5,332 bases of DNA from Bacillota bacterium (lineage in GTDB: Bacteria; Bacillota; Clostridia; Oscillospirales; Butyricicoccaceae). Positions 1 to 5,332 of this stretch are shown here, in pieces; position 1 is the first letter of the stretch, and each line of letters begins with the position of its first letter. The stretch is from NCBI GenBank assembly GCA_030705725.1, contig JAUZPW010000128.1:1-5332 (forward strand), written 5' to 3'. Position numbers and translations under genes: made by a program. The notes below the pieces were generated by a model. The model made no database searches. It saw only the letters and a program-made list of their open reading frames with translations, and was not told the origin of the DNA.

Positions 1-453
1 CCCTATTGCCTTTGGTATTTTTATCTGCTTGCGGCGCTTTTATATCTCGGGCTGACCTCGAGGCGCGACTTCGTCACGCTCCAGACAGTTCTTTTTGCCG
101 GAATGGGGATTTGCCTGCTTGTATACGTGGTTTTCCCGAACGCAATTTCCTTCCGCCCCGCAATAACCGGCGGAGATCCGCTTTCCCGCGCGATGGCCGC
201 CATGTTTTCTTTAGATTCTCCGACGATGGTAACGCCCAGCATCCATGTTTTTAATGCCGCGGCGGTGCACGTTTCGCTTGTAAAGAACCGCGTGACGGGC
301 AAAAACAAACCGCTTATCGCGCTTTCCTTCATACTTGCCGTCTTTATTTGCGCATCCACGGTCTTCGTAAAACAGCATTCGGTTATCGACGTTTTTATGG
401 GGCTTGCGCTCTGCCTGGCACTGTGTATCCCCGTTTACGCCGCAAAAAAATAA
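1..453 (+). CDS. PAP2-family membrane phosphatase, 3' part (5' end outside window)
   Basis: The reading frame is open from the first base and ends in TAA at 451-453, giving the last 150 residues of a protein that starts upstream. The fragment is strongly hydrophobic, with about four membrane-spanning stretches. It carries the three phosphatase signature blocks of the PAP2 superfamily in order: an Arg-Pro pair (fragment residues 52-53, in ISFRP), PSIH (79-82, His82 expected to assist catalysis), and STVFVKQHSVID with His126 and Asp130 as the expected nucleophile and its partner. The Arg usually six residues before that His is replaced by Thr, as in the PAP2/Aur1-like branch where KQH-x-x-x-D is typical. 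Relatives dephosphorylate lipid phosphates such as phosphatidic acid or undecaprenyl pyrophosphate at the membrane; the substrate here cannot be told. It runs towards the minus-strand genes and has no evident link to them. An ATG at 103 is internal, since homology extends upstream of it. Confidence 0.85.
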   Translation, partial: PYCLWYFYLLAALLYLGLTSRRDFVTLQTVLFAGMGICLLVYVVFPNAISFRPAITGGDPLSRAMAAMFSLDSPTMVTPSIHVFNAAAVHVSLVKNRVTGKNKPLIALSFILAVFICASTVFVKQHSVIDVFMGLALCLALCIPVYAAKK

Positions 454-465
454 GCATAGCAAAAG

Positions 466-510
466 AGCGGCTGCGCTTTTCCGTAAAGGGAAAAATGCAG
501 CCGCTTTTTT
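466..510. terminator. Bidirectional intrinsic terminator between convergent genes
   Basis: AGCGGCTGC at 466-474 pairs perfectly with GCAGCCGCT at 497-505. The stem continues through a G-T wobble (475/496), one C-A mismatch (476/495) and six further pairs (477-482 with 489-494), leaving a six-base loop at 483-488. On the + strand it ends in six Ts (505-510), a classic terminator for the PAP2 gene that stops 12 bases earlier. On the minus strand the same stem is followed by CTTTTGC, a weaker U-tract, which could end the regulator transcript whose stop codon lies at 518-520. The hairpin is seen directly; activity in both directions is inferred. Confidence 0.85.
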
Positions 511-517
511 AGTTAAA

Positions 518-1174
518 TTAAAGAGCCGCTTCGCTTTTAGCCTGCCGGTCGCCCCTCAGCTCATCCAGATAATTGTAAAGAGTAAATTTAGATATGTTCA
601 GAAACTTGCAGATACGCGTCCCCGACTTTGTAATAAGGAAGGCTCCCTTTTCGTCAAGGAATCTAAGCGCTTTCATTTTATCTTCCTTTTTCATTTCCTC
701 GGCAGGCTTCCCGACGTATTTCTGGCATTCCTCGAGAAGCTGATCCAAAAGCTCCGTAACGCTGTTGACGAGCGTTTCGTTAGCTTCAATTCCGGAAAGC
801 GTAGCAGGGTCGAAATCCTTGACGTTCAGGGCGTCCGTAATGTCGTAATTTATGCACATTGCCCCAATCGGCTCATGTTTGTCGTTATACAGATAGCCTG
901 TGGACGAGCGCAGGATTTTCCCGTTTTTCGTTGTGGTCACATAATTAAACTGGTTGCTGCCGTCCGACGTGCCTTTCAGCACCTCAAGACCGAGCACGCC
1001 GCCGCAGTCGCCGACTTTGCGTCCCGAAACCTGTCCGTTTTCGATGGCGATGATCGTTTTATTGTAACCGTCTTCATAACTGTGCAGCACGACCTCGCAT
1101 TTTTCGCCGAACTCCCTGGAAACCAGAACCATGAAATTTTTCAGAAGATCCATTTCGTCACGAATGTGATCCAT
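518..1174 (-). CDS. YheO/DauR-type transcriptional regulator (YheO-like PAS domain plus C-terminal HTH)
   Basis: This 218-residue protein matches the YheO/DauR family in length and layout. Residues about 5-118 form the YheO-like PAS domain, with the family hallmark around residues 39-56 (KTIIAIENGQVSGRKVGD) and the closing strand EPIGAMCINYDIT. After a helical linker rich in Glu and Lys, residues about 165-206 form the C-terminal helix-turn-helix, with KFLNISKFTLYNYLDELR as its likely recognition part. Known relatives include DauR, which controls D-arginine catabolism in Pseudomonas aeruginosa; the PAS domain is thought to sense a small molecule. The start is supported by GGGAGGA at 1181-1187, seven bases before the ATG. 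The gene lies 93 bases downstream of the YitT-family gene on the same strand and ends at the convergent terminator. Control of the upstream catabolic genes is a reasonable inference from position; the effector is unknown. Confidence 0.9.
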   Translation of the reverse strand: MDHIRDEMDLLKNFMVLVSREFGEKCEVVLHSYEDGYNKTIIAIENGQVSGRKVGDCGGVLGLEVLKGTSDGSNQFNYVTTTKNGKILRSSTGYLYNDKHEPIGAMCINYDITDALNVKDFDPATLSGIEANETLVNSVTELLDQLLEECQKYVGKPAEEMKKEDKMKALRFLDEKGAFLITKSGTRICKFLNISKFTLYNYLDELRGDRQAKSEAAL

Positions 1175-1267
1175 TATCTTTCCTCCCGGTTAAAAAGCAA
1201 TCAGCCCTTTCAATATAATACCATAATAATACATAATAGGGTATATTTCTTTCGGCTTACCGGGCGC
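1175..1267 (-). promoter_or_regulatory. AT-rich intergenic region with candidate promoter and operator-like repeats for the regulator gene
   Basis: This is the only intergenic gap above 30 bases inside the minus-strand block and is much more AT-rich than the flanking genes. On the minus strand, TGGTATTAT (1215-1223) resembles an extended -10 box (TGn plus TATTAT, one mismatch to TATAAT). It would start a transcript near 1208 with a leader of about 35 bases. No good -35 box sits at the usual distance. Just upstream of the -10 and overlapping it, CATAATA occurs twice on the + strand (1222-1228 and 1232-1238), exactly ten bases apart. ATACC (1218-1222) and GGTAT (1240-1244) form an inverted repeat around them. 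Such spacing suits a regulator-binding site, perhaps autoregulatory, but low complexity could also produce it. No intrinsic terminator is visible after the YitT-family gene, so read-through is also possible. Confidence 0.4.
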
Positions 1268-2083
1268 TTATTTTATTTTTTCCGTAATATTGACCTCAGC
1301 CGAAAAAACCAGAGAATCGGGCGCCGTTTTTGCCACCCGTTCCTGAACGAAGCATGCGTCCTTATCGCGGCAAACGCACAGCAGCATATTTTTGCCGCCG
1401 TCGCCGGACTTTAGCTCAAGCGTCTCGAAGCCCTTTTCTCTGAGCTCTTCCGAGACGCTCTGTCCGCTTTCGGTCACAGCCGCCACAAGCGACCTTCTGA
1501 CAGCCCGCTTCATTACCCTGTCTATGCAGTTTGTCGCCACAACGGCTGAGATAATAGAATATAAAACCGAATTAATATCCCTGTAAACGAACAGGTTCGC
1601 CACAAACACGGCCACGTCGAACATAAAGGTTATACTTCCGACAGTTAGATGCGGCTTGTATTTTCTTACCAGAAGAACGACAAAGTCCGATCCTCCGGTT
1701 GAGGAATTCGCGAGGTATATAAGCGCCAGCCCTCCGGCGCAAAGCCCCATAAATATTGCCGCAATAAGTCTGTCGCCCCTGTAAACCGGAAACATGGGCA
1801 GTAAAACGTCAGTGTAAAAGGCAATTATGGCTATAGATTTAATGGAGAAGAAAAAGAATTCCTTTCCCAGCACTTTATAGCAGATAAAAGCAAGCGGGAT
1901 ATTGATTATAAGCGTAAATAAGCCGATCGGGAACCCGGTGTAGTGGTTTACGATGATTGCTATCCCGTATAAGCCCCCCGGGGCGTAATTGGCGTTAAGC
2001 GCGAAAGTATATAAACCGATCGCGTAAATAAGCCCGCCGGTAAGGTCCGCCGCGAGGGACCTCAGCAGATTTTTATGATTCAT
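1268..2083 (-). CDS. YitT-family membrane protein (YitT/DUF161 region plus C-terminal DUF2179-like domain)
   Basis: This 271-residue protein has the length and order of parts typical of the YitT family common in Firmicutes. An N-terminal membrane part holds five or six hydrophobic segments (about residues 10-29, 40-70, 80-98, 106-124, 147-168 and 170-190). It carries the family motifs APGGLYGI (34-41) and SSTGGSD (127-133). A soluble C-terminal domain (about 195-268), including MLLCVCRDKD, corresponds to DUF2179. The biochemical function of the family is not established; a transport role is often assumed. It begins 8 bases after the stop of the upstream SDR gene. Its ATG has no strong Shine-Dalgarno: only GAG lies at a useful distance, and AAGGA is 19 bases away. 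Translation may therefore depend on coupling to the SDR gene. The tight spacing places it in the catabolic operon, where it might move a substrate or product; that role is inferred only from position. Confidence 0.9.
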   Translation of the reverse strand: MNHKNLLRSLAADLTGGLIYAIGLYTFALNANYAPGGLYGIAIIVNHYTGFPIGLFTLIINIPLAFICYKVLGKEFFFFSIKSIAIIAFYTDVLLPMFPVYRGDRLIAAIFMGLCAGGLALIYLANSSTGGSDFVVLLVRKYKPHLTVGSITFMFDVAVFVANLFVYRDINSVLYSIISAVVATNCIDRVMKRAVRRSLVAAVTESGQSVSEELREKGFETLELKSGDGGKNMLLCVCRDKDACFVQERVAKTAPDSLVFSAEVNITEKIK

Positions 2084-2091
2084 GCCGCGTC

Positions 2092-2856
2092 TCAGACAAG
2101 CATCCTTTTTCCGCCGTTCGGCGCTACTATCTGCCCCGTGACGTAGTCCGCCGCTTCGGAAACGAGAAACAAAACCGTATTGGCAATGTCCTCCGGAACT
2201 GCGATCCTGCCGAGCGGAGTGTCGCGGATTTCCGCCTCGATCATTTCCGGGGTATCTGTAAGCCTCATGGCGGGAGTATCGGTTGTCGGGACCGGGATAA
2301 CGTTTACATTGATATTGTAAGGCGCCGCCTCTTTGGCGACCGACGTCGTAAAGCCGATCAGCCCGGCCTTCGCGGTCGCGTAATGCGCGCAGAAATCCCC
2401 GCCGCCGATGGCGTAGCCCGAGCTGATATTCACAATCTTGCCTTTTTTCCGGGCCTTCATATAGGGAAAAACCTCCCGGGTCATGTAGAACGCGCCGTAA
2501 AGGTTAAAACGTATGTATTTGTCCCATCTCTCGTCGGTGATCGTTTCAAAGCCGCAGGACGGCTCGCCTCCGCCGACGTTGTTAACGAGAATGTCGATGC
2601 CCCCGAAAGCCTCCGCGGTCTTTTTGACCGCTTTTTTAATATCCTCTACGCTGAAAATATCGCAGTGAATATATTCGGCGGTTCCGCCCGCTTTCCGGAT
2701 AATGTCCCTGACTTCCGTGCCGAGCTTGTCGTCTATATCGAGGACGGCGATTTTTATTCCGTAAGTTGCGAGCTCGATTGCCATCCCCCTGCCGATGCCC
2801 TGCGCCGAACCGGTGATAATCGCCGTTTTCCCGCAGACTCTCAAATAATCCTTCAT
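2092..2856 (-). CDS. SDR-family oxidoreductase, NAD(H)-type (second dehydrogenase of the operon)
   Basis: This is a classical short-chain dehydrogenase of 254 residues, the usual length, with a Rossmann fold throughout. Numbered from the ATG at 2856, it has the cofactor glycine motif TGSAQGIG (15-22), Asp40 at the end of the second strand (favouring NAD(H) over NADP(H)), NNVGG (92-96), and the active-site set Asn118, Ser146, Tyr159 and Lys163 in YATAK. It should catalyse reversible oxidation of an alcohol to a ketone in the cytoplasm; the substrate is unknown. The usual N-x-V-x-PG motif after the active site is altered to NVIPVPTTDT, and the tail reads TGQIVAPNGG rather than the common DGG. 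An in-frame TTG at 2868 would add four residues, but GGAGG lies ideally placed before the ATG, so the ATG is preferred. It follows the amidohydrolase stop by 13 bases and is a divergent paralogue of the SDR at 4323-5099. Confidence 0.92.
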   Translation of the reverse strand: MKDYLRVCGKTAIITGSAQGIGRGMAIELATYGIKIAVLDIDDKLGTEVRDIIRKAGGTAEYIHCDIFSVEDIKKAVKKTAEAFGGIDILVNNVGGGEPSCGFETITDERWDKYIRFNLYGAFYMTREVFPYMKARKKGKIVNISSGYAIGGGDFCAHYATAKAGLIGFTTSVAKEAAPYNINVNVIPVPTTDTPAMRLTDTPEMIEAEIRDTPLGRIAVPEDIANTVLFLVSEAADYVTGQIVAPNGGKRMLV

Positions 2857-2860
2857 TCCG

Positions 2861-2866
2861 GCCTCC
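2861..2866 (-). promoter_or_regulatory. Ribosome binding site that decides the start of the NAD(H)-type SDR
   Basis: The minus strand reads GGAGGC here, with GGAGG four to five bases before the ATG at 2854-2856. The alternative TTG start at 2866-2868 overlaps this site and has no Shine-Dalgarno of its own, since upstream of it lies only the AT-rich end of the amidohydrolase gene. The ATG is therefore the better start. Confidence 0.75.
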
Positions 2867-2869
2867 AAA

Positions 2870-4297
2870 TTATATACGGTCAGCCTGCATCATCATGTAC
2901 AGGTCGTTTTTGATTTTAACCATTTTGTCCTTTGTGCGGGCGGCAAGCGCTCTTGCCGATGCGTTGGCCGCGTCGATAAGCTCTTTTTCGTTAACGCGCG
3001 TAAACTCGCGGTTTTCCATAACTATCTCGCCGTTTATAATCGAGGTTTCGACCTCGCTTCCGTTTGCCGCGTAAACAAGGTTCGGAACGATATTGCGTAT
3101 CGGATCGAAGAGCAAAGGCGTAAGCGTCGGTTTCTGGAAGTCCACGATAATCATATCGGCCTTTTTGCCCGGCTTAAGCGATCCGACCATATCGCCGAGG
3201 CCCATAGCCCTCGCGCCGTCTATCGTCGCCATGCGCAGCACCTTCCAGGCGGGGAAAACCGTGGGATCGCCGAACTTGCACTTGTTAAGAATCGCTGTAA
3301 ATTTCATCTCGTTGAACATGTTGCTTGTATTTCCGCCGGCCGTCTGATCCGAGCCCAGGGCCAGCCTGCTGCTTGATTTGCTGAACTCAAACGCGGGGGG
3401 AACGTTTCCGTCGATTATAGCCTCGCTTCCGGAGCATAAAACCATAGCCCCGCCCTTTTTGGCGAAATGTTCGAGCTCTTCGTCCGTGGCGACGGAAAGA
3501 TGAACGCCGATCATGCGCTCGTTTATAAGCCCCATATCGTCGAGCAGCGGGATGCTTCTCCTGCCGTAGCGCTTTTCCATCTGATTTATCTCGCGCGTGC
3601 CGCAGGAAAGATGCATATGCATGCCGATATTGTATTTTTTCGACGTCTCGTTGACTTCCAGCATCATTTCCTTTGTAACCCTGTCGGGAGCCATAGGCCC
3701 GAGCATGCCGGTTATAAGGCCGTCTTTATACATATGGTACTCGTTAATGAGCTTGAGGTTTTTCTGATAGCCGACGTCCTCGTACTTGTTTTCAAGCGGA
3801 TAAAGCTCTCCGATCGGAATATCCGAGGCGTTGGGCGCCAGCGCCTGTATAGCCTGCGCAAGGCAGGCGCGCACGCCGAGGGCCTTGTAGTTTTCGACTA
3901 TGTCGTAAACGTACTCGTGGTAATCGCAGAACGTGGTCGTTCCGGCCCTCAGTGCTTCCATCAAAAACACCATAGACCCATTTTTGACCTCATCGGTCGT
4001 AATTACTTCGGTATACGGCCAGACGCAGCTTTGCATCCAGTTGTTGCTGTCCTGGGCGAGGCCCTTCATAAGCGCCATGTCCGAATGCATGTGTGCGTCG
4101 ATAAAGCCGGGCATGACGACCTTGCCCGTGGCGTCAATATACCTCTCTGCCTTGTAATCGCGCATTATGTCGGCTGTTTCGCCCACCGCAACGATCTTGT
4201 CGCCTTTTATCGCGACGGCGCCGTTATTGATAATTCCTGTGCCGTCGTCCCGCTCCATTGTAATAACCGAGCCGCCGTGAATAATAATGTCTGTCAT
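2870..4297 (-). CDS. Amidohydrolase-family metalloenzyme, ATZ/TRZ/SsnA-like group, with altered active site
   Basis: At 475 residues this protein matches the length of the ATZ/TRZ branch of the amidohydrolase superfamily (chlorohydrolases, guanine- and S-adenosylhomocysteine-deaminase-like enzymes). An N-terminal beta segment (1-60) precedes PGFIDAHMH, whose His69 and His71 form the H-x-H metal pair. GTTTFCDYH follows at 119-127. His229 is the third metal ligand and His266 the fourth conserved His, aligned through the following TDEE. Asp317 in GSDQ is the catalytic Asp, and VGSLKPGKKADMIIVD is the usual C-terminal signature. Relatives deaminate or dechlorinate N-heterocycles in the cytoplasm. 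Three positions differ from the typical enzyme: Cys232 stands where Glu is usual three residues after the third His, the second His of the HCVH motif is replaced by Val, and the following S-H-N-P motif reads L-C-S-G. The ATG has GGAG (4306-4309) at good spacing. It sits between the two SDR genes, 25 bases after one and 13 before the other. The substrate is not known. Confidence 0.9.
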   Translation of the reverse strand: MTDIIIHGGSVITMERDDGTGIINNGAVAIKGDKIVAVGETADIMRDYKAERYIDATGKVVMPGFIDAHMHSDMALMKGLAQDSNNWMQSCVWPYTEVITTDEVKNGSMVFLMEALRAGTTTFCDYHEYVYDIVENYKALGVRACLAQAIQALAPNASDIPIGELYPLENKYEDVGYQKNLKLINEYHMYKDGLITGMLGPMAPDRVTKEMMLEVNETSKKYNIGMHMHLSCGTREINQMEKRYGRRSIPLLDDMGLINERMIGVHLSVATDEELEHFAKKGGAMVLCSGSEAIIDGNVPPAFEFSKSSSRLALGSDQTAGGNTSNMFNEMKFTAILNKCKFGDPTVFPAWKVLRMATIDGARAMGLGDMVGSLKPGKKADMIIVDFQKPTLTPLLFDPIRNIVPNLVYAANGSEVETSIINGEIVMENREFTRVNEKELIDAANASARALAARTKDKMVKIKNDLYMMMQADRI

Positions 4298-4322
4298 AAT
4301 AAAATCTCCGTCTTAATTCTAT

Positions 4323-5099
4323 TTACATCCATGCTCCGCCGTTGGGGCACAGTACCTGACCCGTGATATAGTCCGCCGCCGCCGAGCTTAAGAAAACGAT
4401 CGTCGCCGCCTGATCCTCCGGGAGACCGACCCGCCACCAGCCGAGAAGCGAAGTTTCGTCTTCCCACGAACGGTCGGCGAAATGAGCCGCCGCGGTGTCC
4501 GTAAGTCCGACTCCGACGGCGTTGATGTTTATCCTGTATTTGAGAAGCTCCTGTGAAAGCTCCTTGGCAAGCCCTATCATGCCCGCCTTTGATGCCGCGT
4601 AATGCGGGTCTGAAAAGTCGTATCCGAAGGCCGCGCCCGAGCTAACCATGACGATCTTGCCGCTCAGCTTCTTCGTCATGTACGGAAGCACCTCGTTCGT
4701 AAACATAAACGACCCCGTGAGGTTCACTTTGAGCACCCGGTCCCATTCCTCGTAGGTCATTTTGTCGAATCTTCTGCCGCCGCCGAATGCCGCCGCGTTG
4801 TTTACAAGAATGTCTATATCTCCGAAGGCTTCCACGGTTTTCGCTATGGTGTTGCGGATGTCCTCGAGCTTCGACACGTCGCATTTCACTCCGATAGCCT
4901 TGCCGCCGCGCGAGATGATGTTATCTGTAACTTTTTTTACGTTTTCCTCATTGCGCCCGCAAACCGTCACGTTCGCGCCGAGATCTGCGAACATAATAGC
5001 CGTCGCTTCCCCGATTCCGCTCGTGGAACCCGTGACAATAGCGGTTTTGCCCTCAAGCTTTAAATAATCATACTGCGCTTTTGCCGATCTGTCTGTCAT
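4323..5099 (-). CDS. SDR-family oxidoreductase, NADP(H)-type (first dehydrogenase of the operon)
   Basis: This is a classical short-chain dehydrogenase of 258 residues. It shows TGSTSGIG (23-30) for cofactor binding, CGRNEE with Arg49 at the end of the second strand (favouring NADP(H)), NNAAA (100-104), and the active-site set Asn126, Ser154, Tyr167 and Lys171 in YAASK. Expected activity is reversible alcohol/ketone interconversion, or reduction of an acyl-type carbonyl as in FabG-like members; the exact substrate is unknown. After the active site the usual N-x-V-x-PG motif reads NAVGVGLTDT. It is followed by a Trp-rich substrate loop (SWEDETSLLGWWRVGLPED), and the tail reads TGQVLCPNGG. The start has a strong AAGGAGG (5108-5114) eight bases upstream. 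It begins 18 bases after the livF stop and ends 25 bases before the amidohydrolase start, so it belongs to the same unit. A fatty-acid-type FabG role is less likely, as no lipid-synthesis genes are nearby. Confidence 0.92.
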   Translation of the reverse strand: MTDRSAKAQYDYLKLEGKTAIVTGSTSGIGEATAIMFADLGANVTVCGRNEENVKKVTDNIISRGGKAIGVKCDVSKLEDIRNTIAKTVEAFGDIDILVNNAAAFGGGRRFDKMTYEEWDRVLKVNLTGSFMFTNEVLPYMTKKLSGKIVMVSSGAAFGYDFSDPHYAASKAGMIGLAKELSQELLKYRININAVGVGLTDTAAAHFADRSWEDETSLLGWWRVGLPEDQAATIVFLSSAAADYITGQVLCPNGGAWM

Positions 5100-5117
5100 T
5101 TTATGTGCCTCCTTCTG

Positions 5118-5332
5118 TTATTTCTGTTTAACGCCGCCGAGGTAGGATTTGATGATGGCGCTGTTTTGGGCGATTTCGCCGGCGTCGCCCGAAAGGGTGA
5201 CGCGCCCGAGCTCGAGGACGCAGGCGCGGTGTGCTATGCTGAGCGCCTTTCTGGCGTTCTGCTCGACCATCAAAACGGTGATGCCCGCCTGGTTTATCTC
5301 CTTTATGTAGTTGATGACGTCGTTGACGATCA
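5118..5332 (-). CDS. livF: LivF-like ABC transporter ATP-binding protein, C-terminal part (5' end outside window)
   Basis: The frame enters at the window's right edge and stops with TAA (5118-5120), giving the last 70 residues. They match the end of LivF, the second ATPase of branched-chain-amino-acid-type (HAAT) ABC importers. GITVLMVEQNARKAL carries the Gln at the H-loop position that is characteristic of LivF, in place of the His of other ABC ATPases. It is followed by AHRACVLELGRVTLSGDAGEI and the ending SYLGG. Walker A, Walker B and signature motifs lie outside the window. In a usual liv cluster the partner ATPase, two permeases and a periplasmic or lipoprotein binding protein lie upstream. 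This gene is followed after 18 bases by the SDR gene, so the importer probably supplies the pathway. Relatives also carry urea, amides and aromatic acids, so the substrate need not be an amino acid. Confidence 0.88.
   Translation of the reverse strand, partial: IVNDVINYIKEINQAGITVLMVEQNARKALSIAHRACVLELGRVTLSGDAGEIAQNSAIIKSYLGGVKQK

Noticed and set aside
1192..1210. Small hairpin AAAGGGC/GCTTTTT on the minus strand upstream of the regulator gene, considered as a terminator
   Set aside because: The stem is only seven pairs with two G-T wobbles and only two G-C pairs, and the T-run is part of the stem. It is too weak for an intrinsic terminator.
404..1414. Long + strand open frame of 336 codons over the regulator gene
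   Set aside because: It lies opposite the YheO-type gene and runs into the YitT gene, has no recognisable motifs and no Shine-Dalgarno, and crosses a strong terminator. The minus-strand protein is clearly a known family.
2866..2868. TTG start giving a four-residue longer SDR
   Set aside because: The TTG overlaps the GGAGG that serves the ATG at 2854-2856 and has no binding site of its own.
2383..2913. + strand open frame of 176 codons opposite the NAD(H)-type SDR
   Set aside because: No family motif is visible, and it is antisense to a complete SDR with all catalytic residues.
3467..4366. Long + strand open frame of 299 codons over the amidohydrolase gene
   Set aside because: It is the antisense shadow of a GC-biased gene; the minus strand encodes a complete amidohydrolase with metal-site motifs.
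4642..4884. Second minus-strand open frame of 80 codons inside the NADP-type SDR gene
   Set aside because: It is an alternative frame of the SDR gene with low-complexity Arg-rich content and no ribosome binding site.

Overview
The window most resembles the chromosome of an anaerobic Gram-positive bacterium of the Clostridia type. This is inferred from the mix of families (YitT-type membrane protein, YheO/DauR-type regulator, Liv-type ABC transporter, ATZ/TRZ-type amidohydrolase), strong AGGAGG-type ribosome binding sites and short intergenic gaps. The species cannot be named from the sequence alone.

Layout. Positions 1-453 (+ strand) hold the 3' end of a PAP2-type membrane phosphatase gene that begins before the window. 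It meets a leftward gene block at an inverted repeat (466-510) that looks like a bidirectional intrinsic terminator. Everything from 518 to 5332 is on the minus strand. In order of transcription (right to left) it holds: the 3' end of livF (5118-5332), an SDR oxidoreductase with NADP(H)-type features (4323-5099), an amidohydrolase of the ATZ/TRZ/SsnA-like group (2870-4297), a second SDR with NAD(H)-type features (2092-2856), a YitT-family membrane protein (1268-2083), and, after a 93-base AT-rich gap, a YheO/DauR-type PAS-HTH regulator (518-1174).

How the genes may work together. The five genes from livF to the YitT-family gene are separated by only 8 to 25 bases, with no visible terminator between them, so they look like one transcription unit. 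A reasonable reading is a catabolic operon. A branched-chain-amino-acid-type ABC importer (only its last subunit is visible) brings in a small polar or amide/amine-containing compound. The amidohydrolase deaminates or hydrolyses it, and the two dehydrogenases interconvert alcohol and carbonyl groups before or after that step. The YitT protein may move a substrate or product, and the YheO-type regulator may sense a pathway metabolite. The substrate is not known.

The main oddities are an amidohydrolase that keeps four metal-site His and the Asp but has Cys where relatives have the catalytic Glu, and two SDRs that both depart from the usual family motif after the active site. There is no CRISPR array, insertion sequence, tRNA or rRNA, and no gene-free stretch longer than about 100 bases.
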